The notes beneath the pieces are model-generated. The model made no database searches. It was given only the letters and a program-made list of their open reading frames with translations, and was not told the DNA's origin. The position numbers and the translations under genes are program-made. From contig NZ_AP027741.1 in the NCBI RefSeq assembly GCF_030296755.1, positions 2,171,475 through 2,235,474 on the forward strand: 64,000 nucleotides of DNA, in the 5' to 3' direction. Below are positions 46,472 through 55,984 of the stretch, piece by piece. Every line of letters begins with the position of its first letter. The first letter of the stretch is position 1. Source of the stretch: Methylophaga marina. Its GTDB lineage: Bacteria > Pseudomonadota > Gammaproteobacteria > Nitrosococcales > Methylophagaceae.

Positions 46472-47252
46472 TGGATACACTCACTTCTGGCTCGCTCAAG
46501 ACAGTCAATAGCTGCCGATAGGCGCTTGCGCCAGGACTATCAGGGGCCATCTCAGGTAAGGGGAGTCCAAGTTTGCTGGCTTCACGAAAGCCTATATCAA
46601 CTGGAACAAAGCCTTTCCAGACATTATCTTCATAACGTTTATGCAGTTCTGCAAGGCAATCTATTGCAGCTTTTGTTCGGCCATCATGCATGGTAGGCAC
46701 AATAAAATAAGGCAAAGCACTACGTCGAGAATGATTAATCATCGACACGGTATGTAGCATGTGCTCCAGACCTTTGAGCGATAAAAATTCTGTTTGTACA
46801 GGAATAACCAACTTATCACAGGCGGCCAGAGCATTGATCATTAACACCCCAAGCATTGGGGGACAGTCAATCAGTACGTGTTTAAAGCGATCTTTGAAAA
46901 AGCTGAGAGTTTTTCGTATGACTAAGCCTTTACCTTGTTGCGCGCCAAGTTGTCTGTCTAGTGTGGCCATAGCTGTAGAGGCAGGTAACAAGAAAATATT
47001 GTCATGACGTGTTTTCTTCAGACTTTTTAAAATCGCTTCTTTAGGGGTGTTATCTAACTGCTGAAATAAGGTGTAAATACTGGTTTCAATAGCGTCTGGA
47101 TCATAACCAAGGTAAGTCGTTAAGGAGCCATGTGGATCAAGATCCAGCATAAGCACTGGTTCGCCTTGTTGAGCAAGTAAGCTGGCAAGCGATACCACTG
47201 TCGTGGTTTTTGCTACTCCACCTTTTTGATTACACACTGCCCAAACGGCCAT
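46464..47252 (-). CDS. parC: ParC-type ParA ATPase for polar chemotaxis arrays
   Basis: A 262-residue ParA/MinD-type ATPase. The deviant Walker A is CNQKGGVAKTTTVVSL (residues 7-22), with the signature lysine in KGGVAKT. Walker B-like segments are LMLDLDPHGSL and VLIDCPPMLG. There is no partner parB beside it and the gene lies inside the che cluster, so it should place chemotaxis arrays rather than DNA. It starts 2 bases after motD. Confidence 0.9.
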   Translation of the reverse strand: MAVWAVCNQKGGVAKTTTVVSLASLLAQQGEPVLMLDLDPHGSLTTYLGYDPDAIETSIYTLFQQLDNTPKEAILKSLKKTRHDNIFLLPASTAMATLDRQLGAQQGKGLVIRKTLSFFKDRFKHVLIDCPPMLGVLMINALAACDKLVIPVQTEFLSLKGLEHMLHTVSMINHSRRSALPYFIVPTMHDGRTKAAIDCLAELHKRYEDNVWKGFVPVDIGFREASKLGLPLPEMAPDSPGASAYRQLLTVLSEPEVSVSNG

Positions 47253-47254
47253 GA

Positions 47255-48154
47255 TTATTGTCCCCCTCTATTATCAATGCCTAATTGGCTGCCATCATTA
47301 CTGATGGCTGTGGGGGCCTGTGGAGTAGTCAAGGCATCAGTGTGTTCAAAAACAGTGATGTCACGGCGACTCATATCATTACCTAATACCACGAGCACAA
47401 CACGACGGTTTTTTTGACGACCTGCTTCAGTATCATTACTGGCAATGGGTTTGTATTCACCATAACCAATAGCAGACATGCGATCAGGTTGGATACCGTA
47501 TCTATCTAGTAGGTGAACAACGCTGGCAGCCCGTGCAGCAGATAATTCCCAATTGGAAGGGAAGCGGGGAGTATTGATCGGGTTGTTATCAGTAAAGCCC
47601 TCGACCTGGATAGGGTTAGCCGATGTTTGCAGAATACTGGCAATCTCGCCAAGTACCGGTATGGCGGGTCGGGCCAATCTGGCTTCACCACTTTCGAAGA
47701 GCACCCGTGATTTGATTTCGAGCTCTAACCAGTCCTCACCTTGTTTAATGGTTACATCTTCTGTGCCTATCCAGTCCGATAAAGCGGAGGTGAATTGCTG
47801 AGATAAATCGTTGATCGTTCGGATATCATTATCCGACGCAGTATGAGGCATCTCATTGCTCAGTTCAGGAAGAGGTGCTTCTTCAGGTATAACCGGCACA
47901 GGGGCTATAGGCTCAAGCTTAATTTCACCTTCACCTCGACTGATTTCACCAATTTGTATTGGATCTTTACTTCGAACAGACTCTGAAAATACGGCTTCAA
48001 GTGTGTCGGAAAGTACACGATATTTACCTTCATTCACTGATGAAATCGAATACATGACGACAAAAAAAGCAAATAGAAGGGTGATAAAGTCAGCATAAGA
48101 GACCAGCCAACGTTCGTGATTTTCATGTTCTTCATGTCTTTTTCGACGTGCCAT
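47255..48154 (-). CDS. motD: Flagellar motor stator protein MotD (MotB family)
   Basis: A 299-residue stator subunit. A short basic N-terminus is followed by one membrane helix (about 18-40) that holds the proton-accepting Asp in WLVSYADFITLLFAFF. A linker follows, then a C-terminal OmpA-like peptidoglycan-binding domain (about 150-265; VEGFTDNNPINT, NWELSAARAASV). It pairs with the upstream motC gene. The MotCD stator in Pseudomonas drives swarming and high-load swimming. Proton rather than sodium coupling is only inferred. Confidence 0.93.
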   Translation of the reverse strand: MARRKRHEEHENHERWLVSYADFITLLFAFFVVMYSISSVNEGKYRVLSDTLEAVFSESVRSKDPIQIGEISRGEGEIKLEPIAPVPVIPEEAPLPELSNEMPHTASDNDIRTINDLSQQFTSALSDWIGTEDVTIKQGEDWLELEIKSRVLFESGEARLARPAIPVLGEIASILQTSANPIQVEGFTDNNPINTPRFPSNWELSAARAASVVHLLDRYGIQPDRMSAIGYGEYKPIASNDTEAGRQKNRRVVLVVLGNDMSRRDITVFEHTDALTTPQAPTAISNDGSQLGIDNRGGQ

Positions 48155-48164
48155 AGAGCATCAC

Positions 48165-48905
48165 TTAATTTAAATAGGCCTGAAGACGACTTTCAATATT
48201 TCTTGGGTTGTCTCCGTCTGCTACACCAATCAAACCTTCGATTAACATCATTTGAAGGCGACTACGTTTATTAATCAGGGCTTTTAACTTATTACCTATG
48301 GGTAAAAACAATAAATTAGCGAGACCAACGCCATAAATGGTAGCCACAAAAGCAACTGCAATTCCTGAGCCAAGTGAGGCCGGATCGGCGAGATTACCCA
48401 TGACATGTATTAATCCCATTACTGCGCCAATAATACCGATAGTCGGCGAGTAGCCACCCATAGCTTCAAACACTTTTGCTGCCTGAAAATCATCCGACTC
48501 TTGAATATCCAGGTCGTTTTCTAATACTTCTCGCAGCACTTCTGGTTCAATGCCATCAGCAATCAATTGCAAACCTTTTTGAGTGAAAAGGTCAGATTCA
48601 TCAATCGCCATAGACTCTAATCGGATTAAGCCTTCCCGACGAGCGACCTGATTCCATTCCAGTATTTTTTCTAGTTGCTGATGAGCCGATAATTTGGGGG
48701 GCTTAATAATCCATAAACACATACGCATCGCACGAAGAAAAGTGCTCATTGGGGTTTGCAGCATCACAGCACCGAGCGTACCTCCCATAACGATTAATAA
48801 TGCAACGGCATTCAGTATGGTGTCGATATGACCGCCTTCGAGGTACTGGCCCACTAATATGGCACCAAAACCGACTATCAGACCGAGGATACTTAAAATA
48901 TCCAT
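48165..48905 (-). CDS. motC: Flagellar motor stator protein MotC (MotA family)
   Basis: A 246-residue protein with four membrane helices: two near the N-terminus (about 4-50) and two after the cytoplasmic domain (about 148-170 and 180-205). The MotA-family features are the charged cytoplasmic loop with RREGLIRLE and the FEAMGGYSPTIGIIGAVMGL core. It lies 1 base after cheB and 10 bases before motD. Confidence 0.94.
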   Translation of the reverse strand: MDILSILGLIVGFGAILVGQYLEGGHIDTILNAVALLIVMGGTLGAVMLQTPMSTFLRAMRMCLWIIKPPKLSAHQQLEKILEWNQVARREGLIRLESMAIDESDLFTQKGLQLIADGIEPEVLREVLENDLDIQESDDFQAAKVFEAMGGYSPTIGIIGAVMGLIHVMGNLADPASLGSGIAVAFVATIYGVGLANLLFLPIGNKLKALINKRSRLQMMLIEGLIGVADGDNPRNIESRLQAYLN

Positions 48906-48906
48906 A

Positions 48907-49962
48907 TCAACTCAATTCCGCCAGTTGACGGCCAATTTCATTAATATCCAATATTTTGTCAGCTAATCCGGCTTTGGCCACTGCCATAGGCATGCCATAA
49001 ATCGTGCTACTTTGCTGGTCTTGAGCCCAGATCTTGCCTGCTTTTTTCTTGATACTTTCACAGCCATTACGACCATCACTACCCATACCCGTTAAAATCA
49101 CCGCTAAGGTTTTTGAACCACAGATGTGTGCAATAGAGTCAAATGTTAAATCGACACAGGGTTTATAGGTCTCCTTCACATCTCCCGGCTCAATACTGAG
49201 ATAGAGATTATTCGGTCGGCCTTTAAGCAACATTTGTTCACCACCAGGGGCGAGATAAGCTGTTCCTGGCACTAAATGTTCACCATTTTCAGCCTGTTTT
49301 ACTCGAATCGCACACTGTGTATTTAGACGTTCTGCAAATGATGGCGTAAAGGTGGCCGGCATATGCTGAATGAGTAAAATAGGGCAGGGAAAACTCGCTG
49401 GTAACTGCGTTAACACTTTTTGTAAAGCAACGGGCCCACCTGTTGAAGTGCCAATAGCAACAAGTTCAGGTGTGGTATTGAATGACTTTTCGGGTTTAGC
49501 GGCCGCCACTTGTGTTTGACTGTTAGTGGCTCTATTGGCAGGTATGTCTGATTGACTGGCCTGAAAACCACTGGCTAGTTGGTAAATACGTTGACAGAGC
49601 TTACGCTGAGCTTCAATTTTATCGCTTGATAGATCTTCAAAGCGTTTTGGTAAAAAGTCAGTGGCTCCGGCTTCCAATGCATCTAAAGTCGATTTGGCGC
49701 CTTCAGTTGTCCAGGTGGACAACATCAAAACCGGTGTATGGCGAATGGTTTTAATCTTTCGAACAGCTGTGATGCCATCCATCACCGGCATTTCTAAGTC
49801 CATAGTCACTACATCTGGGTGATGACGCTGTACTTCGCGAATGGCTTCTTCACCATTACTGGCCGTGGCAATAACCTGGAGTCGCGGATCAGTTGCTATG
49901 ATTTCAGCAAGACGTTTACGGAAAAAACTTGAGTCATCGACTATCAGAACCTTAACCGTCAC
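48907..49962 (-). CDS. cheB: Chemotaxis response regulator protein-glutamate methylesterase CheB
   Basis: Removes methyl groups from, and deamidates, receptor glutamates during adaptation. The 351-residue protein has an N-terminal receiver (1-120; phospho-acceptor Asp in VVTMDLEMPVMDG) and, after a linker, the methylesterase domain (about 160-350). The catalytic Ser is in IGTSTGGPVALQ, His in LLIQHMPATF, and Asp in TGMGSDGRNG. The cognate cheR is not in the window. Confidence 0.96.
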   Translation of the reverse strand: MTVKVLIVDDSSFFRKRLAEIIATDPRLQVIATASNGEEAIREVQRHHPDVVTMDLEMPVMDGITAVRKIKTIRHTPVLMLSTWTTEGAKSTLDALEAGATDFLPKRFEDLSSDKIEAQRKLCQRIYQLASGFQASQSDIPANRATNSQTQVAAAKPEKSFNTTPELVAIGTSTGGPVALQKVLTQLPASFPCPILLIQHMPATFTPSFAERLNTQCAIRVKQAENGEHLVPGTAYLAPGGEQMLLKGRPNNLYLSIEPGDVKETYKPCVDLTFDSIAHICGSKTLAVILTGMGSDGRNGCESIKKKAGKIWAQDQQSSTIYGMPMAVAKAGLADKILDINEIGRQLAELS

Positions 49963-49970
49963 TTTTACTC

Positions 49971-51998
49971 CTAGTATCCACGGTTAGCATGGACTTTCAT
50001 TAATTCTGGAAAATCCAAAATTAATGCAATGCGGCCGTCACCAGTAATAGTCGCGCCAGCAAACCCATGAGTTCCTTGTAACAAAGCTCCAAGTGGTTTA
50101 ATTACAACTTCTTCTTGACCTAGCAATACATCAACAACGAAACCGACACGCTGAGTACCCACATTCACAATAACAACATGCTCGATCTCTGGTTTTTTTC
50201 CATCAGTTCGACCTTTGGTTAGCCACTTGCTGAGGTAGAATAAGGGTAAGGCTTTATTTCTCACCATAATGGTTTGTTGTCCATCAACGACATTGGTTTT
50301 AGAAAGATCGAGATGGAAAATTTCATTCACGTTCACCAATGGGAAAGCAAAAATCTGCTCACCGAGCATGACCATTAATGTCGGCATAATGGCTAACGTT
50401 AGGGGGACTTTGATGGATAAGGTTGTGCCCACACCCACTTCAGATTGAATATCTATGACACCATTGAGTTTAGATATGCTGGTTTTCACCACATCCATAC
50501 CCACACCACGGCCAGAAATATCTGAAATCTCCTGCTTCATGGAAAAACCGGGAGAGAAGATTAGTGAAAAACACTCTGATTCGGTAAGTCTGGCGGCGGT
50601 GTCTTCATCCATCATGCCTTTTTCAACCGCCTTGCGACGCAGCGTTTCCGGGTTCATACCCGCACCATCATCTGCGATAGTGAGAAGAATATGATCACCT
50701 TCTTGAGCGGCAGACAGTACGACTTTACCTTGACGCGGTTTACCAGCAGCTTCGCGGACATCAGGCATTTCAACACCATGGTCAACAGCGTTTCTGACTA
50801 AATGCACAAGCGGATCTGCGAGAGCTTCGACTAAGTTTTTGTCGAGATCAGTTTCTTCACCACGGAGTTCAAGATCAATATCTTTTTTCAGGCTTCTGGC
50901 AATATCACGAACCACTCGCGGGAAGCGACCAAATACTTTTTTGATCGGTTGCATGCGCGTTTTCATTACAGCCGTTTGCAGGTCACCCGTGACAACACGA
51001 AGGTTATTGACCGCTTTTGCCATCTCTTCATTTTCAAATGAAGACTCGAGTGTGCTGATGCGGTTTCGTACCAGCACCAATTCACCCACCATGTTCATGA
51101 TTTCATCGAGACGACTTGTATCAACACGTACACTGGTATCGGCAGCTTGTTTAGCTGGTGCTGCCTTGGCTTCGACCTTTTCAGAAGCTGCTTTTTCGGC
51201 TGGCTTTGGTGTAGGTGTAGGAGCCTTAGGTTCTGCTGCTTTATCAGTGCTAGGAGAGGGCGCAGCTTTAGCTGCTGCTGGTGGCGGCACTGGTTTTTCC
51301 GCTTCTGCTTTTTTTGCACCTTGTAATTCGTCAAGCAATGCTTCAAATTCTTCTTCAGTGATATCGTCACTGTTGGATGAGCTTGACGCGGAAGCCGCAG
51401 GAGCAGGCGGTTCTTTTGGTGCTTTTTCTGAGTCTTTTATGCCAGGTGCTGAATTACCATGTAACTGGTCTAGCAAGGCTTCGAATTCATCATCTGTGAT
51501 TTCGTCATCTGCAGGCGCATCAGCTGAACTTGACTCAGTTGAAGCAGGGGGAGGAGTGACTTCTTCGACCACTTCTGGTTCGGGCTCAGGTGCAGAAGCG
51601 GGGGCTGAGTCGTTATTTAAATAAGCTGATAATGACTCAATGACTTCAGCATCAGCCGGGCTGGGGTATTGACCGGATTTGATTTCCGCAAACATGGTAT
51701 TCAATATGTCGAGCACCTTAAGAAAGGTGTCCATCATATCGGCATCAACAAAGCGTTCGCCTTGTCTTAGCAGATTGAATAAATCTTCACTTTTGTGGCA
51801 AAGATTGACCATTGCTTCCAGGCTGAGAAAACCTGCCCCACCTTTAATGGTATGAAAACCACGAAAAATAGAGTTAAGGAGATCAGCATCTTGTGGGCTA
51901 TTTTCGAGCTCTACAAGCTGTTCGTTCAGACCTTCTAATATTTCTTCTGCTTCAACAAGAAAGTCTTGCAGGATTTCATCATCTGTATCCAGCGCCAT
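49971..51998 (-). CDS. cheA: Chemotaxis histidine kinase CheA
   Basis: The central kinase. In 675 residues: HPT domain (1-105, phosphorylated H49 in GFHTIKGGAGF), a long Ala/Pro/Ser-rich linker (130-285), dimerisation (about 288-350), ATPase with VRNAVDHG (N box) and GRGVGMDVV (G box), and a C-terminal CheW-like domain (about 535-670). There is no ordinary P2 domain; instead the linker holds two near-copies of an acidic helix, ITDDEFEALLDQLHG (167-181) and ITEEEFEALLDELQG (213-227). Those resemble the CheY-binding helix of FliM and the end of CheZ, so they may bind CheY; ParP is another possible partner. Confidence 0.97.
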   Translation of the reverse strand: MALDTDDEILQDFLVEAEEILEGLNEQLVELENSPQDADLLNSIFRGFHTIKGGAGFLSLEAMVNLCHKSEDLFNLLRQGERFVDADMMDTFLKVLDILNTMFAEIKSGQYPSPADAEVIESLSAYLNNDSAPASAPEPEPEVVEEVTPPPASTESSSADAPADDEITDDEFEALLDQLHGNSAPGIKDSEKAPKEPPAPAASASSSSNSDDITEEEFEALLDELQGAKKAEAEKPVPPPAAAKAAPSPSTDKAAEPKAPTPTPKPAEKAASEKVEAKAAPAKQAADTSVRVDTSRLDEIMNMVGELVLVRNRISTLESSFENEEMAKAVNNLRVVTGDLQTAVMKTRMQPIKKVFGRFPRVVRDIARSLKKDIDLELRGEETDLDKNLVEALADPLVHLVRNAVDHGVEMPDVREAAGKPRQGKVVLSAAQEGDHILLTIADDGAGMNPETLRRKAVEKGMMDEDTAARLTESECFSLIFSPGFSMKQEISDISGRGVGMDVVKTSISKLNGVIDIQSEVGVGTTLSIKVPLTLAIMPTLMVMLGEQIFAFPLVNVNEIFHLDLSKTNVVDGQQTIMVRNKALPLFYLSKWLTKGRTDGKKPEIEHVVIVNVGTQRVGFVVDVLLGQEEVVIKPLGALLQGTHGFAGATITGDGRIALILDFPELMKVHANRGY

Positions 51999-52009
51999 GA
52001 ATCATTTCC

Positions 52010-52741
52010 TCAGAAGCCAAGGCTAGATAACAAGTCATCCACATCATCCTGGTTATTCACCACATTCGGATTATCTTGTGCGTTTATCTGTGGACCTTCA
52101 GCTTTAATTGGGTCAATTTCTTTTTTATTAGAAGACGGTTGAGGTTTGCCAGCCACTTTGACTAACTGCACCAAACTATCTTCCACTTCTTCTACCAAGC
52201 TAATCACCTGACGAATCACTTGTCCGGTCAAATCTTGGAAGCCCTGAGCTAACATCATTTCAGATAAATTATGATGAACTTGATCAGCATGTTGTTTCAC
52301 TGTCGGTAAATAGTTTTCGATTTCTTTTACCAATATGCGGAACTCATCTGCATTCATTTCCTTTTTCCGAAAACGGTGCCAGCTCTCATCTATCTTTTCG
52401 GCAGTATTTCGGAGTTCTTGAGCCAAAGGTAGGGTGTTATCTATATAACCTAACGTTTTATGTGCTGCTTCTTCAGTCGTGGTGATGACATAGTTAAGTC
52501 GGTCACGTGTGTTAGGCATATCATTTTGAGTTAAATCAATGAGTCTGTCGTCGAGATTAAAATTATTTAAGGAGTCGTGTAATTCGCGAGTCAGTTTGCC
52601 AACTTCTTTGAATAACTGACTTTCCTGTGCTTTTGCAAGAATAGTCAATTGCTCCTCAGCCGCTTTCTCATCATTTTTTTCAAGCGCCTCAACGAGGGCT
52701 TTTGCTGCATCCAATTGGGTTGCCTGATTTACTAAAGCCAT
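52010..52741 (-). CDS. cheZ: CheY-phosphate phosphatase CheZ
   Basis: Ends the CheY signal. The 243-residue, mostly helical protein forms a long hairpin. The catalytic glutamine lies in GFQDLTGQVIRQV (about 163-175). The C-terminus VDDLLSSLGF is the CheY-docking peptide. It lies 14 bases after cheY and 11 bases before cheA. Confidence 0.96.
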   Translation of the reverse strand: MALVNQATQLDAAKALVEALEKNDEKAAEEQLTILAKAQESQLFKEVGKLTRELHDSLNNFNLDDRLIDLTQNDMPNTRDRLNYVITTTEEAAHKTLGYIDNTLPLAQELRNTAEKIDESWHRFRKKEMNADEFRILVKEIENYLPTVKQHADQVHHNLSEMMLAQGFQDLTGQVIRQVISLVEEVEDSLVQLVKVAGKPQPSSNKKEIDPIKAEGPQINAQDNPNVVNNQDDVDDLLSSLGF

Positions 52742-52755
52742 GAGCCGAGTGCTCC

Positions 52756-53145
52756 TTATTGTGCGTTAATGCGTTCAAAAATCTTTTCGATTTTTTCCTT
52801 GAGCGTCGCTGCAGTGAATGGTTTGACGATATAACCGTTGACACCCGCTTGTGCAGCTTCAATGATTTGTTCGCGTTTGGTCTCTGCGGTTACCATGAGT
52901 ACTGGCAATGAGGCGAGTTTTTCATCAGCACGGACTGTTTTTAGTAGATCAATCCCTTGCATGCCGGGCATGTTCCAATCAGTGACCAGAAAATCAATTC
53001 CACCTGCTTGAAGTATGGGCAAAGCTGTTAAGCCATCATCGGCTTCTTGCGTGTTGTTGAATCCCAAATCCCGTAACAGATTTTTTATGATCCGACGCAT
53101 AGTGGAAAAGTCATCCACGATCAGGATTTTCATATTTTTATCCAA
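52756..53145 (-). CDS. cheY: Chemotaxis response regulator CheY
   Basis: A single receiver domain of 129 residues that binds the flagellar switch when phosphorylated. The acidic pair is in [11 protein letters not shown], the phospho-acceptor Asp in [12 protein letters not shown], the Thr/Ser switch in VTAET, and Lys in YIVKPFTA. It starts 15 bases after fliA and goes with cheZ. Confidence 0.97.
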   Translation of the reverse strand: MDKNMKILIVDDFSTMRRIIKNLLRDLGFNNTQEADDGLTALPILQAGGIDFLVTDWNMPGMQGIDLLKTVRADEKLASLPVLMVTAETKREQIIEAAQAGVNGYIVKPFTAATLKEKIEKIFERINAQ

Positions 53146-53160
53146 AGCACACCTCCAAAA

Positions 53161-53883
53161 TTACATAATCCAGTCACGAAGTTTGGCGCGAAGTCGAATC
53201 ACAGTCTGACTATGAATTTGACTGACTCTGGACTCACTTACGCCCAGAACCTCGCCGATCTCCTTTAAATTTAATTCGTCATTATAATACAGGCTCATTA
53301 ATAAGCGCTCACGCTCTGGGAGTGTGTCTATGGCTTGTGCCAATGCCTGTTGGAAATCATCATCCTGAACTTCATCATCTGGCCCACTGGGGCCGACAGA
53401 TATAGGGTGAGCCTGGGTTTCATCATTATCAGTAAACTCATCCAGGCTAAAAACCTGATAACCACTTGAATCGTGCAGTTGTTGATAATACTCGTTGATA
53501 TCGATACCAAGCGCCGCGGCTACCTCACTGTCTGAAGCATTCCGTCCTTTTTCCTGTTCGATTTTATGCATTTGTTCCGCGATTTCACGGGCTTTTCTGT
53601 GCACCGATCTGGGCGCCCAGTCATTGCGGCGGATTTCATCCAGCATGGAACCACGTATACGGATGCCTGCATAGGTTTCAAAACTTGCGCCCTGAGCGGA
53701 GTTGTACTGGTGAGAGGCATCGAGTAGGCCAATCATGCCTGCCTGAATTAAATCTTCAACATCAACTGACGCTGGTAATCTCGCAATCATGTGATAAGCG
53801 ATTCGTTTGACCAGAGGCGCGTGTTGCTCAATCAACTCTGATTTACTTTGACCCGATGTATACATGACTGCTCTGTTACTCAT
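53161..53883 (-). CDS. fliA: Flagellar sigma factor FliA (sigma-28)
   Basis: Directs RNA polymerase to late flagellar and chemotaxis promoters. The 240-residue protein has region 2 (about 22-95; VDVEDLIQAGMIGLLDA and a DEIRRNDWAPRSV segment), region 3, and region 4 (about 185-235; LNLKEIGEVLGVSESRVSQIHS as the helix-turn-helix, in parts). Its ATG overlaps the fleN stop (ATGA). The anti-sigma flgM is not in the window. Confidence 0.97.
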   Translation of the reverse strand: MSNRAVMYTSGQSKSELIEQHAPLVKRIAYHMIARLPASVDVEDLIQAGMIGLLDASHQYNSAQGASFETYAGIRIRGSMLDEIRRNDWAPRSVHRKAREIAEQMHKIEQEKGRNASDSEVAAALGIDINEYYQQLHDSSGYQVFSLDEFTDNDETQAHPISVGPSGPDDEVQDDDFQQALAQAIDTLPERERLLMSLYYNDELNLKEIGEVLGVSESRVSQIHSQTVIRLRAKLRDWIM

Positions 53884-54758
53884 GCCATTTCCATACTTGC
53901 CTGAATGAGTCGCTCAACAAAAAATTCCATATGGCCACGAGGTTGTTTCTGTACAGGCCAATATTCAATTTTTTTGGCTAAATGTGCAAATGCTGTAGCC
54001 GCTTTGCTACGTGGAAATGCTTCTACTACACTACGTTGTTTTTTCACTGACCGTCTTAAGTCTTCATCAAACGGTACTATACCCATAAAGTCCAGGGTCA
54101 CGTCGAGAAAGCGATCACAGACTAAAGAAATCTTATCAAAAAGTTCACGACCTTCCTGCACGCTTCGGCACATGTTGGTCACGATATGGAAGCGTTCAAC
54201 CTGATGCTCACGGCTGAGAAGCTTAATCAAAGCATAGGCGTCTGTGATTGAGGCTGGTTCGTCACAAACTACAACAATCACTTCCTGAGCCGCTTTACTA
54301 AAAGTGATAACACTGTCAGCGATACCTGCCGCACTGTCAATCAATAGCACGTCGATGTGTTGATCCATCTCACTAAATGCTTGGATCATGCCGGCATGTT
54401 CAGCCGTGCTGAGTTCAGCCATTTTTTTCACACCAGAAGCGGCTGGAATAATCTTCAGGCCAGATGGGCCTTCAACAATAATGTCTCTGAGTGATTTGGT
54501 TCCATCTAATACATGCAACAAGTTGTATTGGGGATGGAGCCCTAACATCACGTCAATATTTGCCAAGCCCAAATCCGCATCAAGCAGGACAACTTCTTTT
54601 CCTAAAGCAGCTAACGCGACGCCGAGATTAACCGTCACATTTGTTTTACCTACACCACCTTTGCCACTGGCAATAGCAATCACTTTAACGGGCCTGATGG
54701 CTTGCGTCATTTTGCGAAGGCCTGCAGCTTGATCATGGGGTTGGGTATTTTCAGCCAT
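53880..54758 (-). CDS. fleN: Flagellar number regulator FleN (FlhG)
   Basis: A MinD/ParA-like ATPase that limits the number of polar flagella. 292 residues from ATG 54758 (MAENTQPHDQ), which overlaps the flhF end by 8 bases; earlier in-frame codons lie within flhF. The N-terminal DQAAGLR (about 9-15) is the DQAxxLR motif by which FlhG stimulates FlhF GTPase. The deviant Walker A is ASGKGGVGKTN, and Walker B-like segments are VVLLDADLGLAN and VLLIDSAAG. Confidence 0.95.
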   Translation of the reverse strand: MAENTQPHDQAAGLRKMTQAIRPVKVIAIASGKGGVGKTNVTVNLGVALAALGKEVVLLDADLGLANIDVMLGLHPQYNLLHVLDGTKSLRDIIVEGPSGLKIIPAASGVKKMAELSTAEHAGMIQAFSEMDQHIDVLLIDSAAGIADSVITFSKAAQEVIVVVCDEPASITDAYALIKLLSREHQVERFHIVTNMCRSVQEGRELFDKISLVCDRFLDVTLDFMGIVPFDEDLRRSVKKQRSVVEAFPRSKAATAFAHLAKKIEYWPVQKQPRGHMEFFVERLIQASMEMA

Positions 54759-55962
54759 AAGCGGCAAAACCTCCGTAGCTGGATACTGTTTGGGGATCCA
54801 GTTGTTGCTCATCATTCATCAATTCGCTGGCCTGGTTAACTAATGTATTGGGTCGAGCGAGACTCAGATCTTCCGGCACTTGCTGACCATTTGCCACATA
54901 GGCTAGGGGTAAATGGTGACGTACTAAAGCCGATACTGCACCACCGAGACTGCTGGCTTCATCTGTTTTAGTTAAAACACAGCCACTCAAGTTCAAGTGA
55001 GAATAAGCATGAATAATATCATCCATCGCACTGGCTTGAGTGTTTGCTGACATGGTTAAGTATGTTTTGACACGAGGGGACTGCTGTTTTATCACAGCAA
55101 ACTTCTCTGTCAGTTTTATATCACGTTGATTCATTCCCGCAGTATCTATCAGGATAAAGCGGCGATCAAGCAGGTCATTAAGAGTTTCAGTGAGTTCAGC
55201 ATGGGTTCTGGCCACTCTCACAGGTACACCCAAAATTCGGGCATAGGTACGTAACTGCTCCTGACCTCCTATGCGATAGCAGTCGGTGGTGATCAAGGCA
55301 ACTTGCCGTGCACCGTGCTTTAGAGCACACCGGGCGGCGAGTTTAGCTATGGTGGTCGTTTTTCCAACGCCTGTTGGACCGACCAAAGCATAGATGCCAC
55401 CTTGAGTCAGAATGTCCTCTTCTGTGAGCTGAATTTGTGAAGCTAATGAGCCCAGACAATGCCGCCATGCTGTTTCCAAATCATCAATACCATGCATTTT
55501 TGCGGTGATAGATTTGGCGAGTTCCACGTCAATGCCCATCTGCATAAAACGTTTTAGTAGCTGTACCTGGGTTGGATTCTGACGCTCCATATCTTTCCAG
55601 GTCAGATCCGATAGCTGATTTTGTAGCATATTACGTAAGCCAGCAATTTCTTTACGCATCTGAACCAGAGTTGGTTCCTGAGACCAGATATTTTGTTTTG
55701 GCGCTGCTTGTGGTTGTTCGTGCGCATATGTGTCTGGAGTTGGATTTATTTCAACTCGAGGAGGTTGCTGTGCTTGTATAGAAGCTGTTTCGACTTGCGC
55801 CTGACGACGAAACTGTGATTCGTCATAGTCAGTAGCAGCCACAATTTCAATACCACCATCGACACGAGTATTGGACAGTATGACCGCATCCGGGCCCAGT
55901 ACATCCCGAACCTCACGAATAGCTTGACGCACATCAGCTGCTTGGAAACGTTTGATTTTCAT
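54751..55962 (-). CDS. flhF: Flagellar biosynthesis GTPase FlhF
   Basis: A signal-recognition-particle type GTPase that places the flagellum at the pole. The 403-residue protein has a B domain (1-110, starting MKIKRFQAADVRQAIREV), a helical N domain, and a G domain (about 185-385). G1 is GPTGVGKTTTIAKLAAR, G3 DTAGMNQRD and G4 TKTDEASSLG. It is 22 bases after flhA and overlaps fleN, its GTPase-activating partner. Confidence 0.96.
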   Translation of the reverse strand: MKIKRFQAADVRQAIREVRDVLGPDAVILSNTRVDGGIEIVAATDYDESQFRRQAQVETASIQAQQPPRVEINPTPDTYAHEQPQAAPKQNIWSQEPTLVQMRKEIAGLRNMLQNQLSDLTWKDMERQNPTQVQLLKRFMQMGIDVELAKSITAKMHGIDDLETAWRHCLGSLASQIQLTEEDILTQGGIYALVGPTGVGKTTTIAKLAARCALKHGARQVALITTDCYRIGGQEQLRTYARILGVPVRVARTHAELTETLNDLLDRRFILIDTAGMNQRDIKLTEKFAVIKQQSPRVKTYLTMSANTQASAMDDIIHAYSHLNLSGCVLTKTDEASSLGGAVSALVRHHLPLAYVANGQQVPEDLSLARPNTLVNQASELMNDEQQLDPQTVSSYGGFAAYG

Positions 55963-55984
55963 ACATCAACCTCAAACTCTAAAT

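Noticed and set aside
46464..47252. Plasmid or chromosome partition ParA
   Set aside because: No parB and no parS-like repeats; it sits between motD and a CheW-domain gene, the place of ParC in chemotaxis clusters.
50839..51624. A 261-codon open frame antisense to cheA
   Set aside because: It mirrors the low-complexity Ala/Pro/Ser-rich linker of cheA. Its product is Ser/Ala-rich with no domain, and cheA is certain.
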